44,942 nt of DNA from JAWWOW01 sp033851265. Its GTDB lineage: Bacteria; Actinomycetota; Actinomycetes; JAWWOW01. Shown in pieces: positions 1 to 8,595 of this stretch. How positions within the stretch are numbered: position 1 is the first letter of the stretch; every line of letters starts with the position of its first letter. The stretch lies in the NCBI GenBank assembly GCA_033851265.1, contig JAWWOW010000017.1, positions 1-44,942 on the forward strand. Direction: 5' to 3'. A program made the translations under genes and the position numbers. Under the pieces are notes generated by a model. The model searched no databases. It saw only the letters and a list, made by a program, of their open reading frames with translations, and was not told the DNA's origin.

Positions 1-853
1 CCTCAATCGTCGACGTCGTCTCCGACACCGCCGAGGACTGCTGCGTCGCCGAAGCCGCATGCTCCTCCGCCGTCGCCAACAACTCCCCCGCCGACGCCGC
101 GATCTGCTCCCCACCCGACCGAATCTGGGTCACCAACGAGCGCAACGATTCCAGCGTGTCATTGAAAGCAGACGACAGAGCCGAGAGAGCCTCGTCGTCG
201 AGAGCTTCGTGGGAAATGGAGTTGTCGACCGCGAGGTATCCCTCGGCGGCCTGCGCCATGACATTCGACAGGTGCGTCACACCATCACCGAGCTGCGCGC
301 GGTTGTGCTCTGCGCGTTCCATCACCCGACGCAGTGCATCGGTCAGGACCCCGGAGTACCACGCGGTCACCGGGATGAGCGCACACACAAAGACAAGAGC
401 GCCGACGTTCTCGGTCTTCAACGTCCCCGCAACGAAGGACGCGAGAATCACACCACCGGAGGCCGCGATGCCGGCCAGGATGGTGAAGCTCACCGGCAGC
501 GACACCGCCGCCGGGATGAGTGCGACGATGTAGAAGAGCCAGTAGGGCTGCTCGATACCCCCGGTTGCGGCACACAGACCCGTCAGCGCGATCGTTGACA
601 CGGCGATTTGGACAGTGCCCTGCACCATCCCCATCTGCTTGCTGCCCGTCTTGCGGCCGATGATCAGCTGCACGGTGTAACCCAGGCCGACGAAGACGGT
701 CGACGCCATCAGCACCCAGTAGAGCCAGGGCGTCATCGGATGGTTCGTCTTGTACTGGTCGAACGAGAGCGCGATCGCAAGAGCGATGGCGGTGATCCAG
801 GCGGTGTAGGCACCCACCTGCTCGAACCGTCGCTGGAAGTCGAACTCGCCCAT
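1..853 (-). CDS. Methyl-accepting chemotaxis protein, N-terminal part (cut by window edge)
   Basis: A minus-strand frame is open from an ATG at 853 to the window edge, giving the first 284 residues. The protein starts MGEFDFQRRFEQVGAYTAW. Roughly the first 165 residues hold five or six hydrophobic segments separated by short loops (for example WLYWVLMASTVFVGLGYTVQ and ALVFVCALIPVTAWYSGV). A soluble helical region with heptad-like spacing follows, and then AASAGELLATAEEHAASATQ, the start of the typical MCP signalling hairpin. Known family role: a membrane receptor that signals to CheA and CheW. I see no periplasmic Cache or four-helix sensor domain, so sensing is probably by the membrane bundle or from the cytoplasmic side (inference). 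The kinase-interacting tip is outside the window. No other chemotaxis gene is visible. Confidence 0.85.
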   Translation of the reverse strand, partial: MGEFDFQRRFEQVGAYTAWITAIALAIALSFDQYKTNHPMTPWLYWVLMASTVFVGLGYTVQLIIGRKTGSKQMGMVQGTVQIAVSTIALTGLCAATGGIEQPYWLFYIVALIPAAVSLPVSFTILAGIAASGGVILASFVAGTLKTENVGALVFVCALIPVTAWYSGVLTDALRRVMERAEHNRAQLGDGVTHLSNVMAQAAEGYLAVDNSISHEALDDEALSALSSAFNDTLESLRSLVTQIRSGGEQIAASAGELLATAEEHAASATQQSSAVSETTSTIE

Positions 854-887
854 TGCCCCGACTCCGCACTTATAGAGACTGAACTCC

Positions 888-958
888 GTCAGATGCTTCG
901 GCTAAAAGCCAGGAGCCTGTAGTCCTCCCGGCACCCATCCGGGGCACCTCTATCTGAC
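888..958 (-). ncRNA. Structured 5' leader of the chemotaxis gene (candidate cis-regulatory RNA)
   Basis: Read on the minus strand, a closing stem GUCAGAU (958-952) pairs with AUCUGAC (894-888). Between the arms lie three short helices in a row: GUGCCC with GGGUGC (including wobble pairs), CGGGAG with CUCCUG, and a small GCU/AGC hairpin with a U-rich loop. This gives a compact four-way-junction layout that ends about 34 nt before the ATG. I could not match it to a riboswitch class; in particular I do not see the c-di-GMP-I (GEMM) core. The pairing was read by eye, so the RNA call is an inference. Confidence 0.35.
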
Positions 959-1028
959 ATATCGAGCGAACCCGGACGTTCCTGTAGGCCAAACGGGTCA
1001 ACGCAACGGGGAGTGGCCAGCGGCCATT

Positions 1029-1048
1029 CCCTGACGCTAACGTCAGGG
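1029..1048. promoter_or_regulatory. Palindromic operator, copy 1, over the promoter of the 1051 gene
   Basis: CCCTGACGCTAACGTCAGGG has perfect 8-base arms around a 4-base centre. The centre creates TAACGT (1038-1043), a good -10 hexamer that lies 7 nt before the GTG start at 1051. The transcript is therefore probably leaderless, and a bound repressor would cover the -10 and the start point. Four relatives occur in this window at 16832, 18921, 29394 and 36963, each in front of a catabolic gene. Confidence 0.75.
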
Positions 1049-1050
1049 TT

Positions 1051-2274
1051 GTGGACCTCCCGAAGATCATCAGCGTCGACGATCACGTGGTCGAGCCGCC
1101 GCACGTCTGGCAGACGTGGCTGCCCGAGAAGCACCGCGCGGCCGGGCCCCGGGTGGAGCGCAAGCGATGGGCCCCGTTCGTCCACAAGCCCGGCGCGAAG
1201 TACGAGAACACCGAAGACCCGGACGGCATGGCCGGTGACTGCTGGATCTACGAGGACCGGCTCATCTACGTCCACAAGCGTTTCGTTGCGATCCCGCTGG
1301 CGGCGACGCCGAACGGCGTGGAAGGCGGGCTCGACCGCTCGAAGTTCGAGATGACGGCGGTGACGTACGACGAGATGCGGCCCGGCTGCTACGACCGCGA
1401 CGCCCGCATCGCTGACTTCGAGCTGAACGGGATGGACGGCTCGCTGCCGTTCCCGACGTTCCCGCGCTTCTGCGGCCAGACCTTCATGGAAGGCAACGAC
1501 CTCGATCTCGGGCTCGCCTGCGTCCGCGCCTATAACGACTGGATGATCGAGGAATGGTGCGGCCCGTCGGGCGGCATGAACATCCCGCTCGGCATCATCC
1601 CGATGTGGGATCCGCAACTCGCAGTTGCGGAGATCGAGCGCATCTCCGCCAAAGGTGTACACGCGATCTGCTTCTCCGAGATCCCGTCGAAACTCGGGCT
1701 GCCGAGTATTCACACCGGACACTGGGACCCGATCTTCCAGGTGTGCAACGACAACCACGTCACGGTGTGCATGCATATCGGTTCGTCGTCGTCGATGCCG
1801 GCGGCGTCTCCGGATGCACCGGAAGCCGTCGGCTCGGCACTGGCCTTCAACAACGCGTTCGCGTCGATGATCGACTGGTTGTTCTCCGGCAAGCTGATCC
1901 AGTTCCCAGAACTGAAGCTGGCTTACTCCGAGGGTCAGATCGGCTGGATCCCCTACGCGCTCGAACGTGCCGACATCGTCTGGGAGATTCAGGACGGCTG
2001 GACGCATGCGAAGCAGACGATCATCGATCCACCGTCCACCTATTACAAAGGCCGCATCTTCGGCTGTTTCACGGCCGACAAGCACGGGCTCGCGAACCTC
2101 GAAGCCGTCGGACCGGACAACATCTGCTTCGAAACGGACTACCCGCACTCGGACACGAGCTGGCCCGACAGTCAGGCGTACGCCGAGAAGATGGTGGCCG
2201 GGCTCCCCGATGACGTGATCTACAAGGTGCTCCGCGGCAACGCCATCCAGATGCTCTCCCTCGACCGCGTCTAG
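1051..2274 (+). CDS. Amidohydrolase-family (Amidohydrolase_2) metal-dependent hydrolase
   Basis: The 407-residue protein starts with GTG directly behind operator copy 1. The N-terminal ISVDDHVVEPPHVWQTWLP carries the D-x-H-x-x-E-P motif of this TIM-barrel superfamily. The C-terminal ICFETDYPHSDTSWPDS carries the conserved (E/S)-x-D-x-P-H-x-D metal and active-site motif. Relatives include ACMS decarboxylase and 5-carboxyvanillate decarboxylase, so the reaction could be C-C bond cleavage, decarboxylation or hydrolysis. The substrate cannot be read from sequence. Two paralogues are encoded at 14489 and 15675, one of which is also preceded by the operator. An SDR gene follows after 27 nt with its own apparent promoter. 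Confidence 0.88.
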   Translation: MDLPKIISVDDHVVEPPHVWQTWLPEKHRAAGPRVERKRWAPFVHKPGAKYENTEDPDGMAGDCWIYEDRLIYVHKRFVAIPLAATPNGVEGGLDRSKFEMTAVTYDEMRPGCYDRDARIADFELNGMDGSLPFPTFPRFCGQTFMEGNDLDLGLACVRAYNDWMIEEWCGPSGGMNIPLGIIPMWDPQLAVAEIERISAKGVHAICFSEIPSKLGLPSIHTGHWDPIFQVCNDNHVTVCMHIGSSSSMPAASPDAPEAVGSALAFNNAFASMIDWLFSGKLIQFPELKLAYSEGQIGWIPYALERADIVWEIQDGWTHAKQTIIDPPSTYYKGRIFGCFTADKHGLANLEAVGPDNICFETDYPHSDTSWPDSQAYAEKMVAGLPDDVIYKVLRGNAIQMLSLDRV

Positions 2275-2287
2275 GGCCCGTCTCCCC

Positions 2288-2293
2288 TAGGCT
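2288..2293 (+). promoter_or_regulatory. Candidate -10 (TAGGCT) for a leaderless SDR mRNA
   Basis: TAGGCT lies 8 nt before the ATG at 2302, too close for a ribosome binding site. The same layout (TAG-G/C-CT, 6-8 nt, start codon) recurs at 16916, 17519 and 38648. It also lies beside a 6-base hairpin (CTAGGG 2271-2276 with CCCTAG 2285-2290) that could end the upstream transcript. Confidence 0.5.
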
Positions 2294-2301
2294 CCGCGTT
2301 C

Positions 2302-3072
2302 ATGGCGCGGTTGACCGGCGAGGTGGCGATTGTCACCGGCTCGACGTCGGGACTGGGAGCGGAGATCGCGCGTCGCTTCGCCGATGAAGGCGCCGCTGTC
2401 GTCGTCACCGGCCGCGACCACGACCGGGGCGCAACGGTCGCGCACCAGATCACCGACAACGACGGGCAAGCGATTTTCGTCGCCGCCGATCTGGTCGAGC
2501 CGACTGCCGGCGCGATCCTGGTCGATGCTGCTGGCGTCGCATTCGGACCGGTAACAGTGCTCGTCAACAACGCGATCACGCACGTGACCGGCGACGGCGC
2601 CGTGACGGACGTGGCACCGTCTGTCTGGCTCGAGACGCTCGAGCTCGACCTCATCGCGCCCGCCCGGCTCATCGCCGCTGCGCTCACGCAAATGATCGCC
2701 GTGGGACATGGCTCGATCGTCAACATCTCGTCGCGGGCCGCGTCGCACGGCACGCCCGGCCACGCGGCGTACTCCGCTGCCAAGGGTGGTCTCGAGTCGC
2801 TGACCCGGTCGGTCGCCGTTGACTACGCATCAGTGGGGATCCGGTGCAATGCAGTGCGACCCGGCTACGTGCTACACGAACGCCGTGACGCGAACATCGA
2901 TGACCATCGGCGGCGCCAGATCGAAGCCGCGCAGTTGACAGCACCCGTCACGGCCGCCGACGTAGCGGCGACGTGCGTGTGGCTGGCAAGCAGTGAGGCG
3001 GCCGCCATAACCGGTCTCGTCGTACCTGTCGACGGTGGCAGTACGGCGGCGCGGCCGACGGTCATCGGCTGA
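2302..3072 (+). CDS. SDR-family NAD(P)-dependent oxidoreductase
   Basis: This is a classical short-chain dehydrogenase of 256 residues, the usual family size. It has the cofactor motif TGSTSGLG near residue 13, VNNA for the central strand, ISS for the catalytic serine and YSAAK for the catalytic Tyr and Lys. The C-terminus ends in a VPVDGGS-type strand. It should oxidise or reduce an alcohol or ketone; the substrate is unknown. A gap of one residue before the NNA (VNNAITH rather than VNNAG) is common in diverged members. The stop overlaps the ATG of the next gene (TGATG), so the two are translationally coupled. Confidence 0.9.
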   Translation: MARLTGEVAIVTGSTSGLGAEIARRFADEGAAVVVTGRDHDRGATVAHQITDNDGQAIFVAADLVEPTAGAILVDAAGVAFGPVTVLVNNAITHVTGDGAVTDVAPSVWLETLELDLIAPARLIAAALTQMIAVGHGSIVNISSRAASHGTPGHAAYSAAKGGLESLTRSVAVDYASVGIRCNAVRPGYVLHERRDANIDDHRRRQIEAAQLTAPVTAADVAATCVWLASSEAAAITGLVVPVDGGSTAARPTVIG

Positions 3073-3869
3073 TGCATCCGCGCATCTCCGTCAGTGCGAT
3101 CTGCTCCTATCGGCAGTCACTCGACGAAGACATCGCCATGTGGGAGCGCCTCGGTGTAAGGCGTGTGGGTCTGACCCTCGCGAAGCTGGAGGCAGCTGGG
3201 ATCGACAACGGCGTCCGCCGGCTGCGCGATGCGGGAGCTGACGTCACGAACGTCATTGCGTTCGGCCCTCGTTTGTTCGACCGGACGATGTGGCCCGAGC
3301 ACGTCGACCGCTTGCTTGCGGCCGTCGACGCCACCAAGGCGGTCAACTCCGACTGTCTCGCGCTGACAACAGGTCCGGCGGGCTCGCTGTCATGGGACGA
3401 CGCGGCCGACCACCTGGAGGAGTTCCTCGCGCCGGTGCTCAAAGCCGCCGATGATCTGCCGATCATCATCGAGCACACCAACTCTCTCCGCGTCGATGTT
3501 GGCTTCGTACACACGCTGCGCGACATGGTGGATCTGGCCCGCCGGCTGCACGTCGGTGTGCTGTGTGAGGTCAACGCCTGCTGGGCGGAGCGTGCCGTCG
3601 ACCAAACGATTCATGCCGGCATCGACGTCATCGATCTCGTACAGATCAGCGACTTCGTCGTCGGCACGCACGACACACCCAACCGGGTTGTGCCCGGTGA
3701 CGGTGACATCCCGTTGGCGCGCTTCATCGGCGACCTGATGGCGAGCGGGTACGACGGGGTGTTCGACCTCGAACTCATCGGGCCGCGCATCGAGGAGGAG
3801 GGCTACGAACCAGCCGTACGCCGGAGCGTCGTTGCGCTGACAAATCTGCTCGATGAGTTTGCTCTGTAA
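3072..3869 (+). CDS. Sugar-phosphate isomerase/epimerase-like TIM-barrel protein
   Basis: The 265-residue protein belongs to the xylose-isomerase-like TIM-barrel superfamily. Visible signs are the barrel strands SAICSYRQS, VTNVIAFG and LPIIIEHTNSL, then LCEVNACWAER and QISDFVVGT, and the metal-site-like GVFDLELIGPRIEEEGY. The family binds a divalent metal through Glu, Asp and His residues and isomerises sugars or inositol derivatives, or acts on other hydroxy-ketones. Its ATG overlaps the SDR stop codon, which suggests the two enzymes act on linked intermediates, for example an oxidised alcohol and its isomer (inference). Confidence 0.75.
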   Translation: MHPRISVSAICSYRQSLDEDIAMWERLGVRRVGLTLAKLEAAGIDNGVRRLRDAGADVTNVIAFGPRLFDRTMWPEHVDRLLAAVDATKAVNSDCLALTTGPAGSLSWDDAADHLEEFLAPVLKAADDLPIIIEHTNSLRVDVGFVHTLRDMVDLARRLHVGVLCEVNACWAERAVDQTIHAGIDVIDLVQISDFVVGTHDTPNRVVPGDGDIPLARFIGDLMASGYDGVFDLELIGPRIEEEGYEPAVRRSVVALTNLLDEFAL

Positions 3870-3880
3870 CAGGAGCGGAA

Positions 3881-3897
3881 CAGCCGCACTTCGGCTG
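3881..3897. terminator. Hairpin between convergent genes
   Basis: CAGCCG and CGGCTG form a perfect 6-base stem around a 5-base loop between the stop codons at 3869 and 3899. No long T tract follows, but the place between two converging genes fits a shared transcription terminator. Confidence 0.45.
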
Positions 3898-3898
3898 G

Positions 3899-4699
3899 TC
3901 AGCTGTGGAATTCGAGTGACGCGCCCTGGTCACCGATGCGAGCGACCCCGAAGCTGTCGTCCGGCTGCCCGGAAGTGCCCCCGATCCGTACTGTCAGCTG
4001 ACACTCGCCGAGCAAGTCAGGGTCATTGCAGTCGTTGCCGAACAGCGTTCGCGTGACCCGCACCTTCATCAGCCATTTGCCGTTGTCGAACACCCGTCGA
4101 GTCTTCAGCACAGTCGCTCCGTTGCAGCCGGATCCCTGGACCATGGCGAAGCAGATTTCCTCTACGACCGTGACGCTCTTGCCCTCGGCGCCGTACGCCG
4201 TGCCGCCGACCCACACGTCCTGCTCGGCGTCCAGGTTCGTCGCAGGTTGCACCTTGATCGTGGCGGGCGAGCCTGTGAACTCGAGCGGTTGTGACGCGAC
4301 TGCCCCACGGTCCCCGTTGGTGGTCGTCCATGCGACAAAGATCCGACAGGCATCTGCGCGGCAATAGACCGGAGTGGCGTCACCGAACGGCTGCGACCGG
4401 TAGATCGGGTCGTTGACGGTCACGCCAACGGTGAACTTGCCGGAAGCCGGAATAGTGCCGGTGAGGACAGGTGCGCAGTCAGTCTCGATGTCGTCGAAGA
4501 ATTCGTCGCATTGGATGAGTCTGGCGTCGGCACCCGGTGGCAGGCCTGCCGCGCGGACAGCGACCCGATCACCGCCCTCGAGCCCAGTCGACGGCTGCAC
4601 CACGACGCTCGGGGCTGCCGCCACCGCGGGGGCAGTCCCCACGATCGTCAGCGAGCTCACGACCGCGATCGTGCTTACGAGGACCCGGAAGATGCGCAT
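3899..4699 (-). CDS. Secreted neocarzinostatin-family domain protein
   Basis: The 266-residue protein starts MRIFRVLVSTIAVVSSLTIV, a clear Sec signal peptide that ends near AVAAAP. Two immunoglobulin-like repeats follow. The first holds the family signature VVVQPSTGLEGGDRVAV...GLPPGADARLIQCD, and the second starts near TIKVQPATNLDAEQDVWV. Several Cys pairs fit the disulfides of this fold. Neocarzinostatin itself carries an enediyne, but most genomic relatives are exported proteins of unknown role, and nothing here suggests enediyne synthesis. It is a single gene that converges on the isomerase gene and diverges from the large secreted PKD protein. Confidence 0.8.
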   Translation of the reverse strand: MRIFRVLVSTIAVVSSLTIVGTAPAVAAAPSVVVQPSTGLEGGDRVAVRAAGLPPGADARLIQCDEFFDDIETDCAPVLTGTIPASGKFTVGVTVNDPIYRSQPFGDATPVYCRADACRIFVAWTTTNGDRGAVASQPLEFTGSPATIKVQPATNLDAEQDVWVGGTAYGAEGKSVTVVEEICFAMVQGSGCNGATVLKTRRVFDNGKWLMKVRVTRTLFGNDCNDPDLLGECQLTVRIGGTSGQPDDSFGVARIGDQGASLEFHS

Positions 4700-4860
4700 G
4701 ACCGACCGCCAATTCGGGGGACAAACCGGACAGTCGGATCTTGTCGCGGGCGGGTAGGACAGGGCAACGCTCCTCCGGCGGGTGGCGGCAGGCTAGCCCG
4801 CGACGACCCGCCGGCCCCGCCAGCACCATCCTCCCTTTCCCTACCGATTTGTCCCAGTTA

Positions 4861-4873
4861 CTGTCAGTGACAG
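4861..4873. promoter_or_regulatory. Inverted repeat CTGTCA-G-TGACAG upstream of the large secreted protein
   Basis: CTGTCAGTGACAG has perfect 6-base arms and lies 56 bases before the ATG at 4930, in the promoter region between two divergent secreted-protein genes. It differs from the CTGACG operator family of this window. Its role as a regulator site is an inference. Confidence 0.35.
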
Positions 4874-4929
4874 CCGACGGCATCCGCGAGCGTGCAGCTG
4901 CGTCAGACGTTCGAATCACTGGGGGAATC

Positions 4930-7900
4930 ATGGGGGGACGCCGACGCGCGCCCAGACATCTATACGTCCGCGTTCGCAGCGGCTCCGGCCGGGGCGTCTG
5001 GAGGTGGGCGACAGCGGCCGCGCTCAGCGTCGTCGCAGGTGTCGCACTGGTCGGTATTCACGCTCCGTCGGCGAGCGCCTTCGACGTACGGCACGACGGG
5101 GTTGTCAGCATGGACCCGGTCAACTGGACACCGAATGTGCTCGATGGCGAGGTGCACGCCTTTGCGCAGGTCGGATCGCTGATGATCGCGGGCGGCAAGT
5201 TCACCCGGGCGCAAGCCCCGGGAGCGGCGACGGCGGTGACCCGCAGCAACGTGCTCGCGTTCAACGCGACGACGGGAGCGATCGACAATGCCTTCGCGCC
5301 GGTGACTGATGGCGAAGTCGATGCCATCGTTCCCGTTCCCGGTGGGACCCAGGTCTACTTAGCTGGCGTGTTCAACACTGTCAATGGCGTTGCCCGCCCG
5401 AGCCTTGCTCTCGTCAACGTGGCGGACGGCTCGGTCGTGACCACCTTCAAGGCACCATCGTTCGACGGGGCCATCAACGACGCTGCGCTTGTCGGCAACG
5501 AGCTGTGGGTCGCCGGCAACTTCACCTATCCCAACCCCGCGGTCGCGACGGTGAACCCCACAACCGGCAAGTACGACGGCTTCGCGCCGCTCCACTTTGC
5601 CGGCGTCCACGGGGGCACCACCACAGCAGCACGCGCACTCGACGTGACCCCCGACGGCACGCGAGCGGTGGTCATCGGCAACTTCACGACAGTCGACGGG
5701 ATGGACCGCCATCAGATCGTCATGCTCGATCTCACCGGTGCGACCGCGGCGGTGCTGACTAGTTGGCAGACCAACGACTACAGCGACTTGTGCGACGCGA
5801 AGTTCCCCTCCTATATGCGCGATGTCGATTTCTCGCCGGACGGTGAGTACTTCGTCGTGGGCACCACTGGTGGACGAGGGCCGAATCCCGACGCTTTGTG
5901 CGATACCGCGGTGCGCTGGGAGACGGGCGCCACCGGGAGCGGGTTGCATCCGACCTGGATTGCGCACACTGGCGGCGACACCATCTGGAGCCTGGCGGTG
6001 ACTGGAGCGGCGGTCTACGCCGGCGGACATTTCCGTTGGTTCAACAATCCCTATGCGCTCAACGTGGCAGGAGCCGGCGCCGTACCGCGCTCAGGGATCG
6101 TCGCCCTGGACCCGAGCACCGGCCTGCCGCTGTCATGGAACCCGGGTCGTGACCTTGGCATCGGCGTCTTCGACATCTACGCCACCAGCGCCGGACTCTG
6201 GATCGGCAACGACACCAACGAGGTGGCCGATGAGGTTCACGGCAAGCTCGCATTCTTCCCGCTCGCCGGCGGGACGACCATCTCTCGGCCGAGCGCCGGC
6301 TCACTGCCCAGCACGCTCTACCGGCTCGGGCAAGGCGCGCCTTCGAACATGCGACCGCTCTACCGGGTCAACGCCGGCGGGCCGCCGGTTGCGGCCATCG
6401 ACGGCGGCCCGGACTGGGCTGCGGACCTCCCCGTATCGACGCTCCACAACGCGGGTGCCGTGCCGGGAAGCTGGAACCCGGTAACTGCCGTCGACCCGGT
6501 CGTACCTGCTAGCACGCCGCTGGACGTGTTCAGGTCCGACCTGACCGACCTCGGCACTGCTCCCGAGATGAGCTGGGCGTTGCCGGTGGCCGCCGGCACA
6601 CCGGTCTCGGTGCGGTTGTACTTCGCCGAGCAGAACGGCGCTACTGCTCAGAACGGCCAACGGATCTTCGATGTGAGCCTCGACGGCCATCGCGTGCTGG
6701 ATCAGTTCGACATCGTCTACAACGTGGGTTACCGGACCGGCACGATGCGCAGTTTCGACATCGTCAGCGACGGCACGGTCAACATCGATTTCCAGCATGA
6801 GGCGGCGGCTGACCCGCTCATCGACGCGGTCGAGATCGTGCCAACGTGCGGAATGTCCGCCACCACCTCACCCAATGACGTCGTCACGGGGCGCAGCTTT
6901 GACGGCACCGTGGCAGGCCCGGCAACCACGGTCCCGTCGTCGCGCACTGCATGGAGCCAAAACCGCGGAGCCTTCATGCTGTCTGGCACCGCATACACCG
7001 GTTGGGCCGACGGACACCTCTGCGCAGCCACGTTCAACGGCGCGTCATTCGCGAACTGGCGTGTCGTGCCGCTTTTCGGAAGCCGCTGGGCAACGCAGCT
7101 GCCGACAGTCACCGGCATGTTCTACGCGAACCACGCCATCTATTACGCGCGCAGCGACTCACCATCGTTGTACTACCGACCCTTCTCCGCATCGAGCGAG
7201 GTCGTCGGAGCGACCGAGCGGCTGGCGAGTGACAGCGTCCCCGGCATCGACTTCTCTCAGGTCGGCGGCATGTTCGTCGCTGGAGGCAAGCTGTACTTCG
7301 TCACGCGATCGGATGGTGTCTTACATCGGATCGATTGGAACGGCCACGCCCCGGTCGGCGGAACGGCTGCGAATGTGTCGGGACCGGGCGTCGACGGGGC
7401 CAGTTGGAGCGGGCAGGGATTGCTCAATTTCGTCAACAGTTCGGCCGTCGCGCCCAACGAGGCACCTCATGCGAGTCTGGCCGCGAACTGCACTTATCTG
7501 TCGTGCGCACTCACCAGCGCCGGGTCGGGCGACCCGGACGGCACGGTTGCGTCGCACCTGTGGGACTTCGGCGACGGCACGACATCGTCCGTGCGCACGC
7601 CTACCCACACGTACGCCCAAAAGGGCAGCTACACGCTGCGCCTGACCGTGACCGACGACCAGGGTGCATCGGCGACATCGACACTGCCGCTGACAGTCAT
7701 CGCACCGAACCAACCGCCGGTCGCTGCATTCACCGTGAACTGCACGGCACTGAGCTGCGCTTTCGACGGGACGAACTCGACCGACTCCGACGGCTCGGTC
7801 GCGTCGTACACGTGGACCTTCGGTGACGGTACGTCGGGGACCGGAGCGACACCCAGCCACGTCTACGGGTCAGTCGGCGCCTACTCGGCCAGGCTCACTG

Positions 7901-8595
7901 TCACCGACAACCAGGGTGCGACCGACAGCAGGTCCAAGGCCATCAACGTCATTGCGAGCCAGTCCGCGGTTGGCTTCGTCGGCGAGTCGCACACGGCAGG
8001 CTCGACCACGTCCTGGTCCGTGACCGTGCCGAGCAGCGTGGCCGGCGGTGACGGGCTGCTGCTGGTCGCGTCGTTCAACAGCACCGCTGCCGGGGTGACA
8101 CCCCCGAGCGGCTGGAGCCTCGTGGGGTCAAAGACGAGCGGTTCGCTGATCACCTACGTCTATCAGCGGGTAGCGACTACGGGCGATGCAGGCACGACGG
8201 TCAAGTTCACCGCGTCGACGACGACCAAGGCAGACGTCAGCCTGATGGCTTACCGGGGTACGTCGGCTGCCGGGCCGGTCTCGGCATGGGCGGCGGCCCC
8301 AGGCGGCATCTCGTCGTCGACCCACACAACACCGACCATTACGGTGCCCGACAACGGGAGCTGGGTCGTCTCGTTGTGGGCCGACAAGTCTTCATCCACA
8401 TCGACAAATCTGCTCATGCCTCCGGCTGGCCAGACCAACCGTCACCAGACTTGCGGTACCGGCAGCGGTCACGTCTGCGCACTCGGGACCGATGGTGGTG
8501 GGTCAGTGGCGGCGGGCACGGTCGCTGGCGGACTGACCGCAAGCGCGGACTGGTCGAGCGCCTCGGACACAATGTGGACCGTCGTACTGCGCTAA
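4930..8595 (+). CDS. Large secreted protein: beta-propeller, malectin-like and PKD domains
   Basis: I chose the ATG at 4930 (GGGGGA 6 nt upstream, then MGGRRRAPRH), because an open frame reaching further upstream has no signal peptide. The product has about 1221 residues. Residues 1-50 are a signal peptide ending APSASA. Residues 55-480 hold repeats with AGGKFTRAQ, VAGNFTYP, IGNFTTVDG and AGGHFRWF motifs, fitting a beta-propeller. Residues 490-643 look like a malectin domain (VSVRLYFAEQNG, FDVSLDGHRVL, DAVEIVP). Two PKD domains follow at about 840-920 and 922-1010 (HLWDFGDGT, YTWTFGDGT), each with a CTYLSC or CTALSC Cys pair. The last 200 residues form a separate beta-rich domain. Probably an extracellular carbohydrate- or surface-binding protein; no catalytic site is visible. 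Confidence 0.8.
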   Translation: MGGRRRAPRHLYVRVRSGSGRGVWRWATAAALSVVAGVALVGIHAPSASAFDVRHDGVVSMDPVNWTPNVLDGEVHAFAQVGSLMIAGGKFTRAQAPGAATAVTRSNVLAFNATTGAIDNAFAPVTDGEVDAIVPVPGGTQVYLAGVFNTVNGVARPSLALVNVADGSVVTTFKAPSFDGAINDAALVGNELWVAGNFTYPNPAVATVNPTTGKYDGFAPLHFAGVHGGTTTAARALDVTPDGTRAVVIGNFTTVDGMDRHQIVMLDLTGATAAVLTSWQTNDYSDLCDAKFPSYMRDVDFSPDGEYFVVGTTGGRGPNPDALCDTAVRWETGATGSGLHPTWIAHTGGDTIWSLAVTGAAVYAGGHFRWFNNPYALNVAGAGAVPRSGIVALDPSTGLPLSWNPGRDLGIGVFDIYATSAGLWIGNDTNEVADEVHGKLAFFPLAGGTTISRPSAGSLPSTLYRLGQGAPSNMRPLYRVNAGGPPVAAIDGGPDWAADLPVSTLHNAGAVPGSWNPVTAVDPVVPASTPLDVFRSDLTDLGTAPEMSWALPVAAGTPVSVRLYFAEQNGATAQNGQRIFDVSLDGHRVLDQFDIVYNVGYRTGTMRSFDIVSDGTVNIDFQHEAAADPLIDAVEIVPTCGMSATTSPNDVVTGRSFDGTVAGPATTVPSSRTAWSQNRGAFMLSGTAYTGWADGHLCAATFNGASFANWRVVPLFGSRWATQLPTVTGMFYANHAIYYARSDSPSLYYRPFSASSEVVGATERLASDSVPGIDFSQVGGMFVAGGKLYFVTRSDGVLHRIDWNGHAPVGGTAANVSGPGVDGASWSGQGLLNFVNSSAVAPNEAPHASLAANCTYLSCALTSAGSGDPDGTVASHLWDFGDGTTSSVRTPTHTYAQKGSYTLRLTVTDDQGASATSTLPLTVIAPNQPPVAAFTVNCTALSCAFDGTNSTDSDGSVASYTWTFGDGTSGTGATPSHVYGSVGAYSARLTVTDNQGATDSRSKAINVIASQSAVGFVGESHTAGSTTSWSVTVPSSVAGGDGLLLVASFNSTAAGVTPPSGWSLVGSKTSGSLITYVYQRVATTGDAGTTVKFTASTTTKADVSLMAYRGTSAAGPVSAWAAAPGGISSSTHTTPTITVPDNGSWVVSLWADKSSSTSTNLLMPPAGQTNRHQTCGTGSGHVCALGTDGGGSVAAGTVAGGLTASADWSSASDTMWTVVLR

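Noticed and set aside
889..2148. Long open frame on the minus strand opposite the amidohydrolase gene
   Set aside because: Its product is an Arg/Asp/Val-rich, low-complexity sequence with no motifs; it is a shadow of the GC-biased plus-strand gene. The same holds for 18935-20563 and 29363-30820 on the minus strand.
4908..4916. GTTCGAATC, which resembles a tRNA T-arm
   Set aside because: No acceptor, D-arm or anticodon arm can be paired around it. It lies in the leader of the large secreted protein.
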